From Verrucomicrobiota bacterium JB023 (GTDB taxonomy: Bacteria; Verrucomicrobiota; Verrucomicrobiia; Verrucomicrobiales; Akkermansiaceae): 64,000 nucleotides of DNA. The position numbers and the translations under genes are program-made. Shown piece after piece: positions 44,156 through 52,721 of this stretch. The notes under the pieces are model-generated. The model did not search any database. It was not told where the DNA came from and saw nothing but the letters and a program-made list of their open reading frames with translations. The DNA lies in the NCBI GenBank assembly GCA_030673895.1, contig JAUTCR010000004.1:1-64000 (forward strand), written 5' to 3'. Position 1 is the first letter of the stretch; the number at the start of each line of letters is the position of its first letter.

Positions 44156-46128
44156 CGGGTGAAGCGGTCAAGTTTGTTGAGAGAGGCTTGTTCGTTTTCG
44201 ACTGGAATCGCTCGAATTGGCTGTGAGGCCCGTCGGCTCACGGGCTGGTTGTGGGGGTGGAACTCATCGACAGGGATGGCCTTGATAGGTTCAACCTTGG
44301 CAAACAACGGGTAACGATAGAGGGGCACATTGGCCGAACGCTCGGAGGCACGTAAAATTGATTGGGTCTCTGTTTGGAAGGCCCGGGAGAGGATTCGCCG
44401 AGCTACTGGAGCTGCCGTAGAGCCTCCACTGATGGAAGAACCTTTATCCTCCTCGAAGGCGACTACGAAGGCTAGCGGCGGATTCGAATCATGAACGTAG
44501 CCAGCGAACCAGGCGACGGTCCCTTCCTTTCCATCATGGCGCCACTGGGAGGTTCCCGTCTTGCCGGAGATGGGCAGGTGATCCAGGCGGGCTGACGATC
44601 CTGTGCCTCGTTCGTGATTAACCACCCGATAGAGCGCGCGTTGAACATGATGATGATTCTGCTCATGGCCATCAGGTAGAGACACCGCTTTGGCATCGAC
44701 GGCCTCAAGGACGTCGAAGTCTTGGGATTGGATGCGGCTGACCAGACGAGGTTCTGGTAGACGTTTACCTCGGCAGAGACCGGCCATCATGGTGACCACT
44801 TGCAAGGGGCTGGCGAGGACCTCGCCCTGGCCGATGGAAAGATTCGCAATCGCGCCCGGAGATGCAGCGTCTATGGGCAGGCGTCCGCGTGCAACATTCC
44901 GCAGAGGTACGTCAGGCTGTCTTCCCAAACCATATTCGCTCGCCTTGTTCAGGATCGGTCTCGCACCCGTGCTGATGGCTGCCTGATAGAAAAACGTATT
45001 GCATGAGCGAACCAATCCTTCCTCGATCGAGGCCATTCCCTCATCGCTATCAGACCAGTTGCGGAAGGTTCTCCCTTCGATTGTTAGAGAAGGTTCGCAG
45101 TAGATCCTTTCATAGGGAGTGATGGCACCGGACTCCAGTGCGGCGAGTGCAACCAAGGGCTTGAAGACGGAGCCCGGCGGATAACTTGCTGAGACCGCGC
45201 GGTGGTAGAGAGGGTCTCGCTGATCCTTTGCCAGTTCATCAAAATCGTCGGCCCCAATCCACGGCACGAAAGCCGAGGGAGAAAAGGTGGGATAAGAAGC
45301 CATGGCGAGCAGATCCCCGTTGTGTGCATTCATGAGGATGGCCGCACCGGGGAGGCCCCGCCGGGCAAGCTCAGAATCCACAATCTCTTGCAGTGACAAG
45401 TCGATGGTGAGAACGAGATTGTGGCCGGGTATCGGCTTGCGAATGGTGTTTGTCTCGACTTCGGCTCCCTCCTCGTCAAAGAGCCTCATAATCAATCCTG
45501 CTTTTCCTGAAAGGCGTTTCTGGAAGCTCTGTTCCAAGCCGACGGCTCCCGAATAGGTGCGCCAGTCCGGCTCGCCCTCCTGTGGGGCGCCTTGACCAGG
45601 GATGAAGTCACCCTTGAGGTGACCGATGAGATGGGCTCCGGTGTCGCCCTGTGGGTAGTCCCGGAGAACGACCCACTTGATACCGAGGTCGGCCTCGAGA
45701 GCCAAAGTAAAGATGGCGTCGGAATCCTCCGCATCCAGGGGCGAAGAGATGGTTAGTGGTTCAGGAGCGCGGTTCTCAAGGTGCTTGGTCAGCTCGTGCT
45801 GGGTGGGTAGTTTGCAAGCTTCCCGGAGTGTCTCAGGCAGGGATTCAAGGTGCGCCCGCAGCTGTTGAGCAAATTGCTCTGGTTGTTCGACCGCTGAGAG
45901 CGGGCAGGGGTAGGTGATTATTCCTGCGAGGTAGTTGGATGCTAGGGGGCGGCCCTTCCGATCGAGGATTTGCCCGCGTGGGGCCTCAATCGAACGGATT
46001 GCAGGGAAGAGATCGTCACGGCTTTGACGTGGAGCCTCGAACTCGAATGGACTGGCCATGACAAGGGGGGAGGCAATGGCCGAAAGGAGGCAGCAAAGCC
46101 AAGAGGTGGGAGGAATTTTTCTTTTCAT
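44152..46128 (-). CDS. Class B penicillin-binding protein with cleavable-looking signal peptide
   Basis: 658 residues. MKRKIPPTSW plus a hydrophobic stretch ending VMAS looks like a signal peptidase I substrate, unlike the uncleaved anchor of ordinary class B enzymes. APRGQILDRKGRPLASN (about 49-65) and VGLEQSFQ mark the PBP2-like pedestal. The transpeptidase motifs are complete: S320-VF-K323, S375-C-N377, K523-TGT. It should crosslink peptidoglycan in the periplasm. The last residues are translated into the start of the glycosyltransferase gene (4-bp ATGA overlap), so the two are expected in about equal amounts. The start is ATG 46128, where the signal peptide fits best. Confidence 0.9.
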   Translation of the reverse strand: MKRKIPPTSWLCCLLSAIASPLVMASPFEFEAPRQSRDDLFPAIRSIEAPRGQILDRKGRPLASNYLAGIITYPCPLSAVEQPEQFAQQLRAHLESLPETLREACKLPTQHELTKHLENRAPEPLTISSPLDAEDSDAIFTLALEADLGIKWVVLRDYPQGDTGAHLIGHLKGDFIPGQGAPQEGEPDWRTYSGAVGLEQSFQKRLSGKAGLIMRLFDEEGAEVETNTIRKPIPGHNLVLTIDLSLQEIVDSELARRGLPGAAILMNAHNGDLLAMASYPTFSPSAFVPWIGADDFDELAKDQRDPLYHRAVSASYPPGSVFKPLVALAALESGAITPYERIYCEPSLTIEGRTFRNWSDSDEGMASIEEGLVRSCNTFFYQAAISTGARPILNKASEYGLGRQPDVPLRNVARGRLPIDAASPGAIANLSIGQGEVLASPLQVVTMMAGLCRGKRLPEPRLVSRIQSQDFDVLEAVDAKAVSLPDGHEQNHHHVQRALYRVVNHERGTGSSARLDHLPISGKTGTSQWRHDGKEGTVAWFAGYVHDSNPPLAFVVAFEEDKGSSISGGSTAAPVARRILSRAFQTETQSILRASERSANVPLYRYPLFAKVEPIKAIPVDEFHPHNQPVSRRASQPIRAIPVENEQASLNKLDRFTR

Positions 46129-46358
46129 GGAAGCGAGGAGCAATTAGTTGCGCCTCCCTTGCTCGTTTTTGGCCATTCCCTTGTGGATTGAGTTTTTCTC
46201 TTACAGTCAATGCGTTAAAAGAATTGGGAAGGCGATTTGAACGAGGCTGAAGATTGCAGAAGGCAAGGTCATCATGCCGATCTCGTCGTAATTCGCCTGT
46301 TCGGGATGAGGAGGCTAGGCCTCGACGGGGAAAGGTCCCGTGCATTGGGTGCAAAAAC

Positions 46359-46386
46359 GGAAAAAAGTCGCCCGATTCCTCGGGAG
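46359..46386 (-). terminator. Probable intrinsic terminator of the protease gene
   Basis: On the - strand CCCGA-GGAA-TCGGG forms a stem with a stable GGAA tetraloop (46371-46384), followed by CGAC and a run of six T. It starts about 30 bases after the protease stop codon. The stem is short, so strength is moderate. The remaining bases to 46128 are the upstream region of the peptidoglycan operon, in which I see no clear promoter. Confidence 0.55.
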
Positions 46387-46415
46387 ACCTTTCTTCAAAT
46401 TGTTCACGAAGAGAG

Positions 46416-49400
46416 TTATTTGAACTCGGCGTCATTTCGCAGAGAGAGCCGATAGAACGCCTTGCTTGGTGGAGATTGCTGGTCGCTAAAGGTGAACGTA
46501 TCGTCTTCCACCGTAGCGCGATCAACGAGAGCATCGAAGGTGATGAGGTCCGTGCTACGATGAAGGTCGTAGGCCAGACCGGATTGCAGGTTGGTGAAGG
46601 TGACGTCAACCTGCGTGACGCTGCCCCCCGTCTTCACGAAGTCGATGCGCTCAAGCAACGGTGGGGAAGGCTGGCCAGAGGGAGGAAGCACGGTGAGAAT
46701 TCCCCCGGCATTCAAATAATTCGGGCCAAGGGCCTCAAGCGCGTCTCCAGCATAGACGCCGGGAGGAACAGTGCCGTTGACTGGATCGCTCACCTTGTTT
46801 GCCTGAAAAGTGAGGGCCTGGTCGACTCTGAGAGTTCCCTTCCCAATGAGCTCGAGGCCTGCTCCACCGGTGAAGTTGACGTCAGTGTTGAAGTCGAGGG
46901 TGGCATTCCCCAAAGGCCCTCGCCCTTGCACGGTAAGCTTGCCCGTGTAGCCCGCCTCATCCACTTCCGCGAAGGCAATCACTCTGTTCACGGTGAAGCT
47001 TGTGCCGCCGTCTCCGAGGCGGACTAACAGGTCACCCCTGCCGGTGAGGCGTCCGTCGATGGTCGCTGCATTGTCGCGAATGCTACTGGCTATCTCGAGG
47101 ATGCTACCGCTTGAGGAAGTGACGTGAAAGTCGGCGACATCAAAGACGGGGCTGCCATTGCCATTGGGACCGAAGCTAACTGTGCCTCCGTCGAGGATGA
47201 GGTCACCAATGCCTCCGTTGATTGAGGCGGTCTCGCTTTGCTGCTTGAGCAACAATCGGGTGCCCGAGGGAACGGTGAGCGAATTGCCGGGAAAGTTGGC
47301 AGGGCCGGCAGCGATTTGGTTCTGGGGCGAGCTGCGCATGATGTTGTTACCAACGGGGGAGAGCACGTAATCGAAGTCGGGCGAGGGAGCGGCGTCGTTG
47401 TCCCAGACCTTGGGGTTGAGCCAGCTTTGATTGTCCTCATCCATGAAGATGTCGGAGAGGAGTGGGTCACCGAAGCGGTTTTCAGCGAGGCGCGTGAGGG
47501 CCCCCTCGGCATCGATGAGGCCAAAGCCCGAGTCGGAATCGAAGCCGGGCGAACCCATATCGACCGCTGTCTGCTCAAGTAGCCTGAGGAGCTGCACCGG
47601 AGTGAGAGAATCGGGCCCTCCAGCACTTTCCAAGAGTAGGGCGGCCACTGCGGCGGCGTGGGGGGCGGCTGCGGAAGTGCCGAAGAAGTTGGGGAAGCTG
47701 TCGCCATCGTTCACGACCTGACCGAAAAAGGTGGTGTTGCCGCCATCGGCCGAGGTGATGCGCGGTTGAGCCGTGTCGATGGGTTGGGGGAGGCGGGTGC
47801 CATCGTCAGCAAAAAGAAGGAGACTGCCCCCTGGTGAAGAAAAGGATTCTAGTTGAGGGATTGCGGCCCCGAAGGCCGGCGTCTGAGAGAAGGGGGCGGC
47901 GGCGACTGCGATGGCGTTTTGGGCATTGGCGTGGCCGACGAGGGTGCTGCTCTGGGTGTCGAACTCGTTGACGGCAAAATCCCCCCGATTGATGAAGAGG
48001 ATTTTCATAAGGTTCGGAGCGGTTCCGGTGAGGCCTTCGATAGCAAGGTTGAATTCTGTATCGGGGCCGGGTTGTCCGTCGATGTCGATGGTCCCGTTGT
48101 TGGTAAAGCTGAAGATGTCGACGGCGTCCCCCCCTAGGTTGCGCGAGAATGCTCCGGAGAGAACGTTGAACTGGCCATCACCGCTGCCGGTTAGGAAGAT
48201 GTCGATATCCGACTGACAACCCGGAGCACCCGACACGCTGAAGAAGGGCTCATCCCATTGCAGGACAAAGGTGACTGCTGACCCCACGGGGATGGTGAAA
48301 CTCTGGAACGCGTCAATCCCAGGGCCAGCATCGAAGTCGTGCAACGGGCCTCCGCTGAGACCAGAGAACCCGTCGGCGAAGCGAAACCCGGACTCGTAGG
48401 ATTGGCGGGCGGAATTTCCCGCAGCGCTGAAGTAGGGTTTCCCGGCAGCGGAGACTTCATTCACGGCTTGAGCGATGAGGCCGTTTTGGAAGAAGGGTTC
48501 GGCGAAGAAGAAGACGTCATCGACAATGATGTCGCAACCAGCTGCAGCCAATGATCGGATCCCATTGGCAAAGGCGGCCTGACCATTGAAGGCGGTGAAA
48601 AACTTTTGTTCGGCTCCCGGCGCGAGGTCATGGATGATTTGCATCATGGCCCGCCCTTCATCGGTGGCCGGTTGGGCAAATTCGCTGAGGACCTCGATGT
48701 TACCGGGAAGGTCGTTGTTAGAGACATCTTCAGTAGCGGTCGTCGAGGGCGTCGGCGCGGTGGCGAAGCTGTCGGAAAGCGTGCCGATCGTGATGCCTTG
48801 ACCCGTCACGCCGGGGGAAATGGAGCGCGCAAGGTCCGCCTGAACGGCAGAGTCTCCTTGCGAGGTGGTGAGGCCGGAGCGGTTTTCACGGTAAGCGGGA
48901 CGAATGAAGGTGATGCCATCGAGCTGGGAAGCAGGACCGAGTCGATCGACGGGGACCCAAGCATTGATGACGCTACCTTGGTGGGTGATGCTAGTCGCGC
49001 CCAGGGCTGCGAGAGCGGGTTCAACTTCGGTCCAAGCCTCGTTATCGTTGCAGGCGACTTCGACGAGGGTTTTCCCTTCGGCGTAGGGATAGACCTCGTG
49101 GTCTGGTGAGAAGGGTGTCCCCGGATTGTTAGCAACCCAGTTGGACCATTGGAACGAGGTGTAAGCGAGCGACCAGTCGAGCTTGGCGAGTTGTCCATCA
49201 GCTCCAGCGAGATCGTCGCCGTGATAGGCCTGCCGGGCATCCTGATACCAAGCCTTGTCGGAATTGATAAAGGATTGATTGAGCGGATTGGTTCCTCCTC
49301 CGCCGAGTTTGGGACCAGAGGTCAAGGGGCCTTGGGCCCATGCAGGGAGGCTGGTGATCGCTAGAATCAAGAGGTGACGCTTTGCGAACTCGAGTGATGA

Positions 49401-49427
49401 CGTCGATGAGCAGTGCATAGTTTTCAT
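46416..49427 (-). CDS. Subtilisin-like (S8) protein with Glu in place of the catalytic His
   Basis: 1003 residues. A signal peptide (ending LPAWAQ) is followed by a propeptide-like region (about 50-200), and a protease fold with GITIGTLSDSF (Asp219), SAAGNSA (oxyanion Asn338) and FGTSAAAPH (Ser585). At the usual HGTxM position the sequence is DEGRAM, so Glu257 replaces His. A PPC-like beta domain is inserted between about 370 and 485. From about 660 there are beta-strand repeats similar to autotransporter-associated repeats. The C-terminal about 70 residues form the phylum-specific short beta domain (AYDLHRSTDLITFD to KAFYRLSL). Extracellular; activity uncertain. Confidence 0.82.
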   Translation of the reverse strand: MKTMHCSSTSSLEFAKRHLLILAITSLPAWAQGPLTSGPKLGGGGTNPLNQSFINSDKAWYQDARQAYHGDDLAGADGQLAKLDWSLAYTSFQWSNWVANNPGTPFSPDHEVYPYAEGKTLVEVACNDNEAWTEVEPALAALGATSITHQGSVINAWVPVDRLGPASQLDGITFIRPAYRENRSGLTTSQGDSAVQADLARSISPGVTGQGITIGTLSDSFATAPTPSTTATEDVSNNDLPGNIEVLSEFAQPATDEGRAMMQIIHDLAPGAEQKFFTAFNGQAAFANGIRSLAAAGCDIIVDDVFFFAEPFFQNGLIAQAVNEVSAAGKPYFSAAGNSARQSYESGFRFADGFSGLSGGPLHDFDAGPGIDAFQSFTIPVGSAVTFVLQWDEPFFSVSGAPGCQSDIDIFLTGSGDGQFNVLSGAFSRNLGGDAVDIFSFTNNGTIDIDGQPGPDTEFNLAIEGLTGTAPNLMKILFINRGDFAVNEFDTQSSTLVGHANAQNAIAVAAAPFSQTPAFGAAIPQLESFSSPGGSLLLFADDGTRLPQPIDTAQPRITSADGGNTTFFGQVVNDGDSFPNFFGTSAAAPHAAAVAALLLESAGGPDSLTPVQLLRLLEQTAVDMGSPGFDSDSGFGLIDAEGALTRLAENRFGDPLLSDIFMDEDNQSWLNPKVWDNDAAPSPDFDYVLSPVGNNIMRSSPQNQIAAGPANFPGNSLTVPSGTRLLLKQQSETASINGGIGDLILDGGTVSFGPNGNGSPVFDVADFHVTSSSGSILEIASSIRDNAATIDGRLTGRGDLLVRLGDGGTSFTVNRVIAFAEVDEAGYTGKLTVQGRGPLGNATLDFNTDVNFTGGAGLELIGKGTLRVDQALTFQANKVSDPVNGTVPPGVYAGDALEALGPNYLNAGGILTVLPPSGQPSPPLLERIDFVKTGGSVTQVDVTFTNLQSGLAYDLHRSTDLITFDALVDRATVEDDTFTFSDQQSPPSKAFYRLSLRNDAEFK

Positions 49428-49645
49428 TGGGTTGCACTGGTGGTTCCGCGCTTTCGGAAAGGTGGTGGCAGAATTTCTCGACTTTTTGCCGGAGGCTCAA
49501 TTTCTGGCCACTTTCTTCGAAAGGAGGAGGGTCCCAATTCTTTGCACGGGCCTTAGCTCAAGTTGCTGGCCCTATCCGGCGTCGTTGGCAGAGCAGCGAG
49601 GTGCGTGACTTTTGGGATCGCTCTGTGAGGCAGAGGAAGCTACGG

Positions 49646-50083
49646 ATGATGCGCATGTTCCGAAGCCTTCTCGCACCGCTCCTTGCCATCCTGTTAGTGA
49701 CCTCCTTCCTGGGTAGTAGCCAGCTCGCTGCTGCTGAGGAACAACCGACGACACTGGTCGTCGTCTGGAGCAGTGGCGACCCGGATGTCGCCCATCGGGT
49801 GGCCCTTATGTATGCGCACGCTGCGAAGACAGCGAATTGGTTCGAGAATGTCCGCCTGATTATTTGGGGGCCGAGTCAGCGTGTTCTCGTGGGGGATAAG
49901 GATCTCAAGGCGAAGATTGCCAAAATGAGGGAGGACGGGGTGATCGTCGAGGCCTGCATTGCTTGCGCGAACTCCTTCGGTATCGCGGAAGAGCTGCGCG
50001 AGCTTGACCTCCCGGTGAAGGGGATGGGCAAGCCGCTCTCCGATTACTTGAAGGATCCGGATTGCTCGGTGATCACCTATTGA
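49646..50083 (+). CDS. Exported DsrE-family protein
   Basis: 145 residues. A signal peptide (MMRMFRSLLAPLLAILLVTSFLG...LAAA) precedes a DsrE/DsrF-like domain: LVVVWSSGDPDVAHRVALMYAHAAKT, NVRLIIWGPSQRVLV, and IVEACIACANSFGI, where conserved cysteines of sulfur-relay relatives would lie. Cytosolic family members carry persulfide sulfur; exported versions are uncharacterised. The start is ATG 49646, with GAGGAAG before it. The stop overlaps the stop of the convergent GH2 gene by 7 bp. Confidence 0.78.
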   Translation: MMRMFRSLLAPLLAILLVTSFLGSSQLAAAEEQPTTLVVVWSSGDPDVAHRVALMYAHAAKTANWFENVRLIIWGPSQRVLVGDKDLKAKIAKMREDGVIVEACIACANSFGIAEELRELDLPVKGMGKPLSDYLKDPDCSVITY

Positions 50084-52449
50084 GTCTGCACCGGAATGAC
50101 GACCGAGGCCTCTGGGAGTCCCTCGGCTTCAAGGGTGACCTTGATCTCTTGATTGCCCTCCGAGGCTTGCACGAGAGCGAGGAGTCGACCAGCGAGAGCC
50201 TTCTTTTCCCGCGACCGGAGAGGGGTGGGATCGTTCTGGTTCCCATTATCAAGGCCCAACAGCTTGCCTGAGCCCGTGATGCGGGCCGCGACCTTGCCGT
50301 CGTAGTGGGGGACCCGGGTGCCATTGGCATCGACAACGGAGATTTCCAGATGTGCCGTTTCTCCAGCCTGCAGTGACTCCCGGTCTGATGAGATCAGGAT
50401 TTGCGCGGGCTCTTCGGCGGTGCGCAGGGTCGTCCGAATGACTTCCTTGCCCCCGCGATACCCGACGGCGATCAGCTCACCAGGTTCGAAGTCGAGACGG
50501 GCCCGGAAGCCCCGGCTATTCTCCTCCATCTCAATCGGTCGATCATTCAAGGTGACCTCGATGCGTTCGCAATTCGTCACGGCGGTGAGCCCGACGTTTT
50601 CTCCCTCTTCCCAGGTCCAATGGGGGCGATGGTGCCACCAGGAGCGGCTCCTGCCTCGCTGGGTGGCAAGGAGGTGAAGGACAGGTTCGTCATTCCACGC
50701 ACTATCGATATAGTAGCCAGAAACTCGTGGGTAGCCGCAGCGATCCCAGAGCCCGGCCTGGCTGCCGTGATTCGGCCAAGTATTCGCCTCGCCGAGAAAG
50801 TCAAACCCAACCCAGAGAAAGAGGCCACTGATGAACTCGTTTGCGGTCACTTCCTCCCAGTTGCCGGGGCCTTTGCCGGTCTCGCTCCCATAGATGAAGC
50901 GACCGGGGAATTGCGCGTGATCTTGCTCGTAGAATTGCTCTTGATAGTTGTAGCCCGCGACATCGAGCATGTCGGCTAGCCCGGTGCCATTGGCCGCAGG
51001 AACATTGGCCAAGGCCATGGTGACTGGTCGGGTGGGGTCATGCTTCTTGACGGTCGCGATCAGGTCGGGAGCGACGGCGGCGAGCCGGGCTGCAGCTGGT
51101 CGGCCCTCGGTGGAGAATTTGGCGAAATCGTTGTCGACGCGGGACTCGGGGTGGACGTAGGGGTCGGTCGGGTAATCGATTTCATTGCCGATGCTCCACA
51201 TGATGATGGAGGGATGATTGCGGTGCTGGCGGATCATGGCCGCCAGGTCGCGGGTAGCCCATTCCTCGAAGTCTTCCGCGTAGCCGAAGCGGCTGGCGCG
51301 CCCCTCGTTGCGGCCCTTGACCCACTTTCGCTTGCCGATCTCCCATTCATCGAACGCCTCATCCATGACTAGGAACCCCATCTGGTCGCAGAGTTCATAA
51401 ATTTCGGGTGCCATCGGGTTGTGACTGCAGCGGATCGCGTTGACTCCGGCCTCCTTGGCGATCTTCAGGCGGCGCGCCCAAACCTCCCGGGGGACGGCGG
51501 CACCAACCACCCCGCCATCATGATGGATGCAGATGCCCTTCATGATCGTATTCTTCCCATTGAGGTAGAAGCCTGTGGAGGGATCGAAGCGCAGGCTGCG
51601 GATGCCGAAGGAAATCTCGCGCGAGTCCACCGTTTCACCACCGATGAGCACCTTGCAGCGGAGGGTGTAGAGGGTGGGCGTGTCAGGAGACCAGAGGCGA
51701 GGCTCGGTCACCTTCTGCCACGTGGTGAAGGTGTGTGTTTCTCCCGGAGAGAGTCTTTGCCGATCATCGGCGGCGGAGAGGATCTCCCCCTCGGGGGAAA
51801 CGGCTTCCGTCACGACGCGGACCCTGGTTGGCTCCTTCAATGTGTTCGTGACCTCGAGACGGCTGCTGATATCGGCGTTCTCGCTGGAGATACGGGGAGT
51901 GGTGATGGCGATGCCATCGGCTGCGAAGTGGACGGGGCCAGTCTGGATGAGGTGCACATTCCGGTAGATGCCGGAGCCGGGGTACCAGCGGGAGTCCGCC
52001 ACGTTCTCCCGCGCCACCTTCACGGTGAGCAGGTTCTCCTCGCCAAACTTGAGATGAGGCGTGAGGTCATACTGAAAGGTCGCGTAGGCCGAGGGGCGGT
52101 GGCCGAGGTGCTCCCCATTGATCCAGACGTCGCTGTGACGTGAGATGCCATCGAAGCGGATCGCATAGCGCTGGCCCTCGCTCCCGGCGGGGAGGGAAAA
52201 GGACTTGCGATACCAGCCGATGCCACCGGGCAAAAAGGCGGTGCCGGAGGCGGCATTCTCGGGGTCAAAGTCAAGCTCTGCCGACCAATCGTGCGGAAGG
52301 GAAAGGCTCCTCCACTCGCTCTCCGGGCTTCCAGTTTGTCCATTGGACAGATCGCCAAGGTGGAATTGCCAATCATCGTTGAAGAGGGTGGTCTCCCGCG
52401 CGGCCAGGCTGACGGCGAGCAGGGCGAAGAGAATGAGTCTGGGAAGCAT
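50077..52449 (-). CDS. Secreted glycoside hydrolase family 2 protein (beta-galactosidase-like)
   Basis: 790 residues with a signal peptide (MLPRLILFALLAVSLA). Domain order is jelly-roll (about 20-180, starting FNDDWQFHLGD), immunoglobulin-like (about 190-290), (beta/alpha)8 barrel (about 295-590) and C-terminal beta domains. The acid/base is Glu423 in MWSIGNEID and the nucleophile Glu523 in YGSETGKG. GH2 enzymes of this layout include beta-galactosidases, beta-glucuronidases and exo-enzymes on algal or plant polysaccharides. Export supports polysaccharide degradation rather than lactose use. The start is ATG 52449; the longer frame adds 23 residues ahead of the signal peptide. Confidence 0.9.
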   Translation of the reverse strand: MLPRLILFALLAVSLAARETTLFNDDWQFHLGDLSNGQTGSPESEWRSLSLPHDWSAELDFDPENAASGTAFLPGGIGWYRKSFSLPAGSEGQRYAIRFDGISRHSDVWINGEHLGHRPSAYATFQYDLTPHLKFGEENLLTVKVARENVADSRWYPGSGIYRNVHLIQTGPVHFAADGIAITTPRISSENADISSRLEVTNTLKEPTRVRVVTEAVSPEGEILSAADDRQRLSPGETHTFTTWQKVTEPRLWSPDTPTLYTLRCKVLIGGETVDSREISFGIRSLRFDPSTGFYLNGKNTIMKGICIHHDGGVVGAAVPREVWARRLKIAKEAGVNAIRCSHNPMAPEIYELCDQMGFLVMDEAFDEWEIGKRKWVKGRNEGRASRFGYAEDFEEWATRDLAAMIRQHRNHPSIIMWSIGNEIDYPTDPYVHPESRVDNDFAKFSTEGRPAAARLAAVAPDLIATVKKHDPTRPVTMALANVPAANGTGLADMLDVAGYNYQEQFYEQDHAQFPGRFIYGSETGKGPGNWEEVTANEFISGLFLWVGFDFLGEANTWPNHGSQAGLWDRCGYPRVSGYYIDSAWNDEPVLHLLATQRGRSRSWWHHRPHWTWEEGENVGLTAVTNCERIEVTLNDRPIEMEENSRGFRARLDFEPGELIAVGYRGGKEVIRTTLRTAEEPAQILISSDRESLQAGETAHLEISVVDANGTRVPHYDGKVAARITGSGKLLGLDNGNQNDPTPLRSREKKALAGRLLALVQASEGNQEIKVTLEAEGLPEASVVIPVQTQ

Positions 52450-52721
52450 GCTGGCCCTACGTCTTGCGACTCCGCCGCTTTTCGGGCTGTCGACCGAATT
52501 TCGATAAAACCGATTCACTGGCTCTCAAAATGGAGGACAATGTCATTGCAATGTCGTCTCCGGTGCGCGGGCGCGGAGAATTAACGCAACTAAATTGAAA
52601 AAGGTGGGCTCGAGCGGCATTAGGAAACTTCACGATGCGGGCTCATCTTTCCCTGAACTTCTCCTTGCGGTGTGCGCTGTCGTGGGGATTTTTGCTCCCG
52701 CCCCCAAGAAGATGATTTGTG

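Noticed and set aside
46254-47027. 257-codon + strand frame
   Set aside because: It runs antisense into the end of the protease gene, whose domains are clear.
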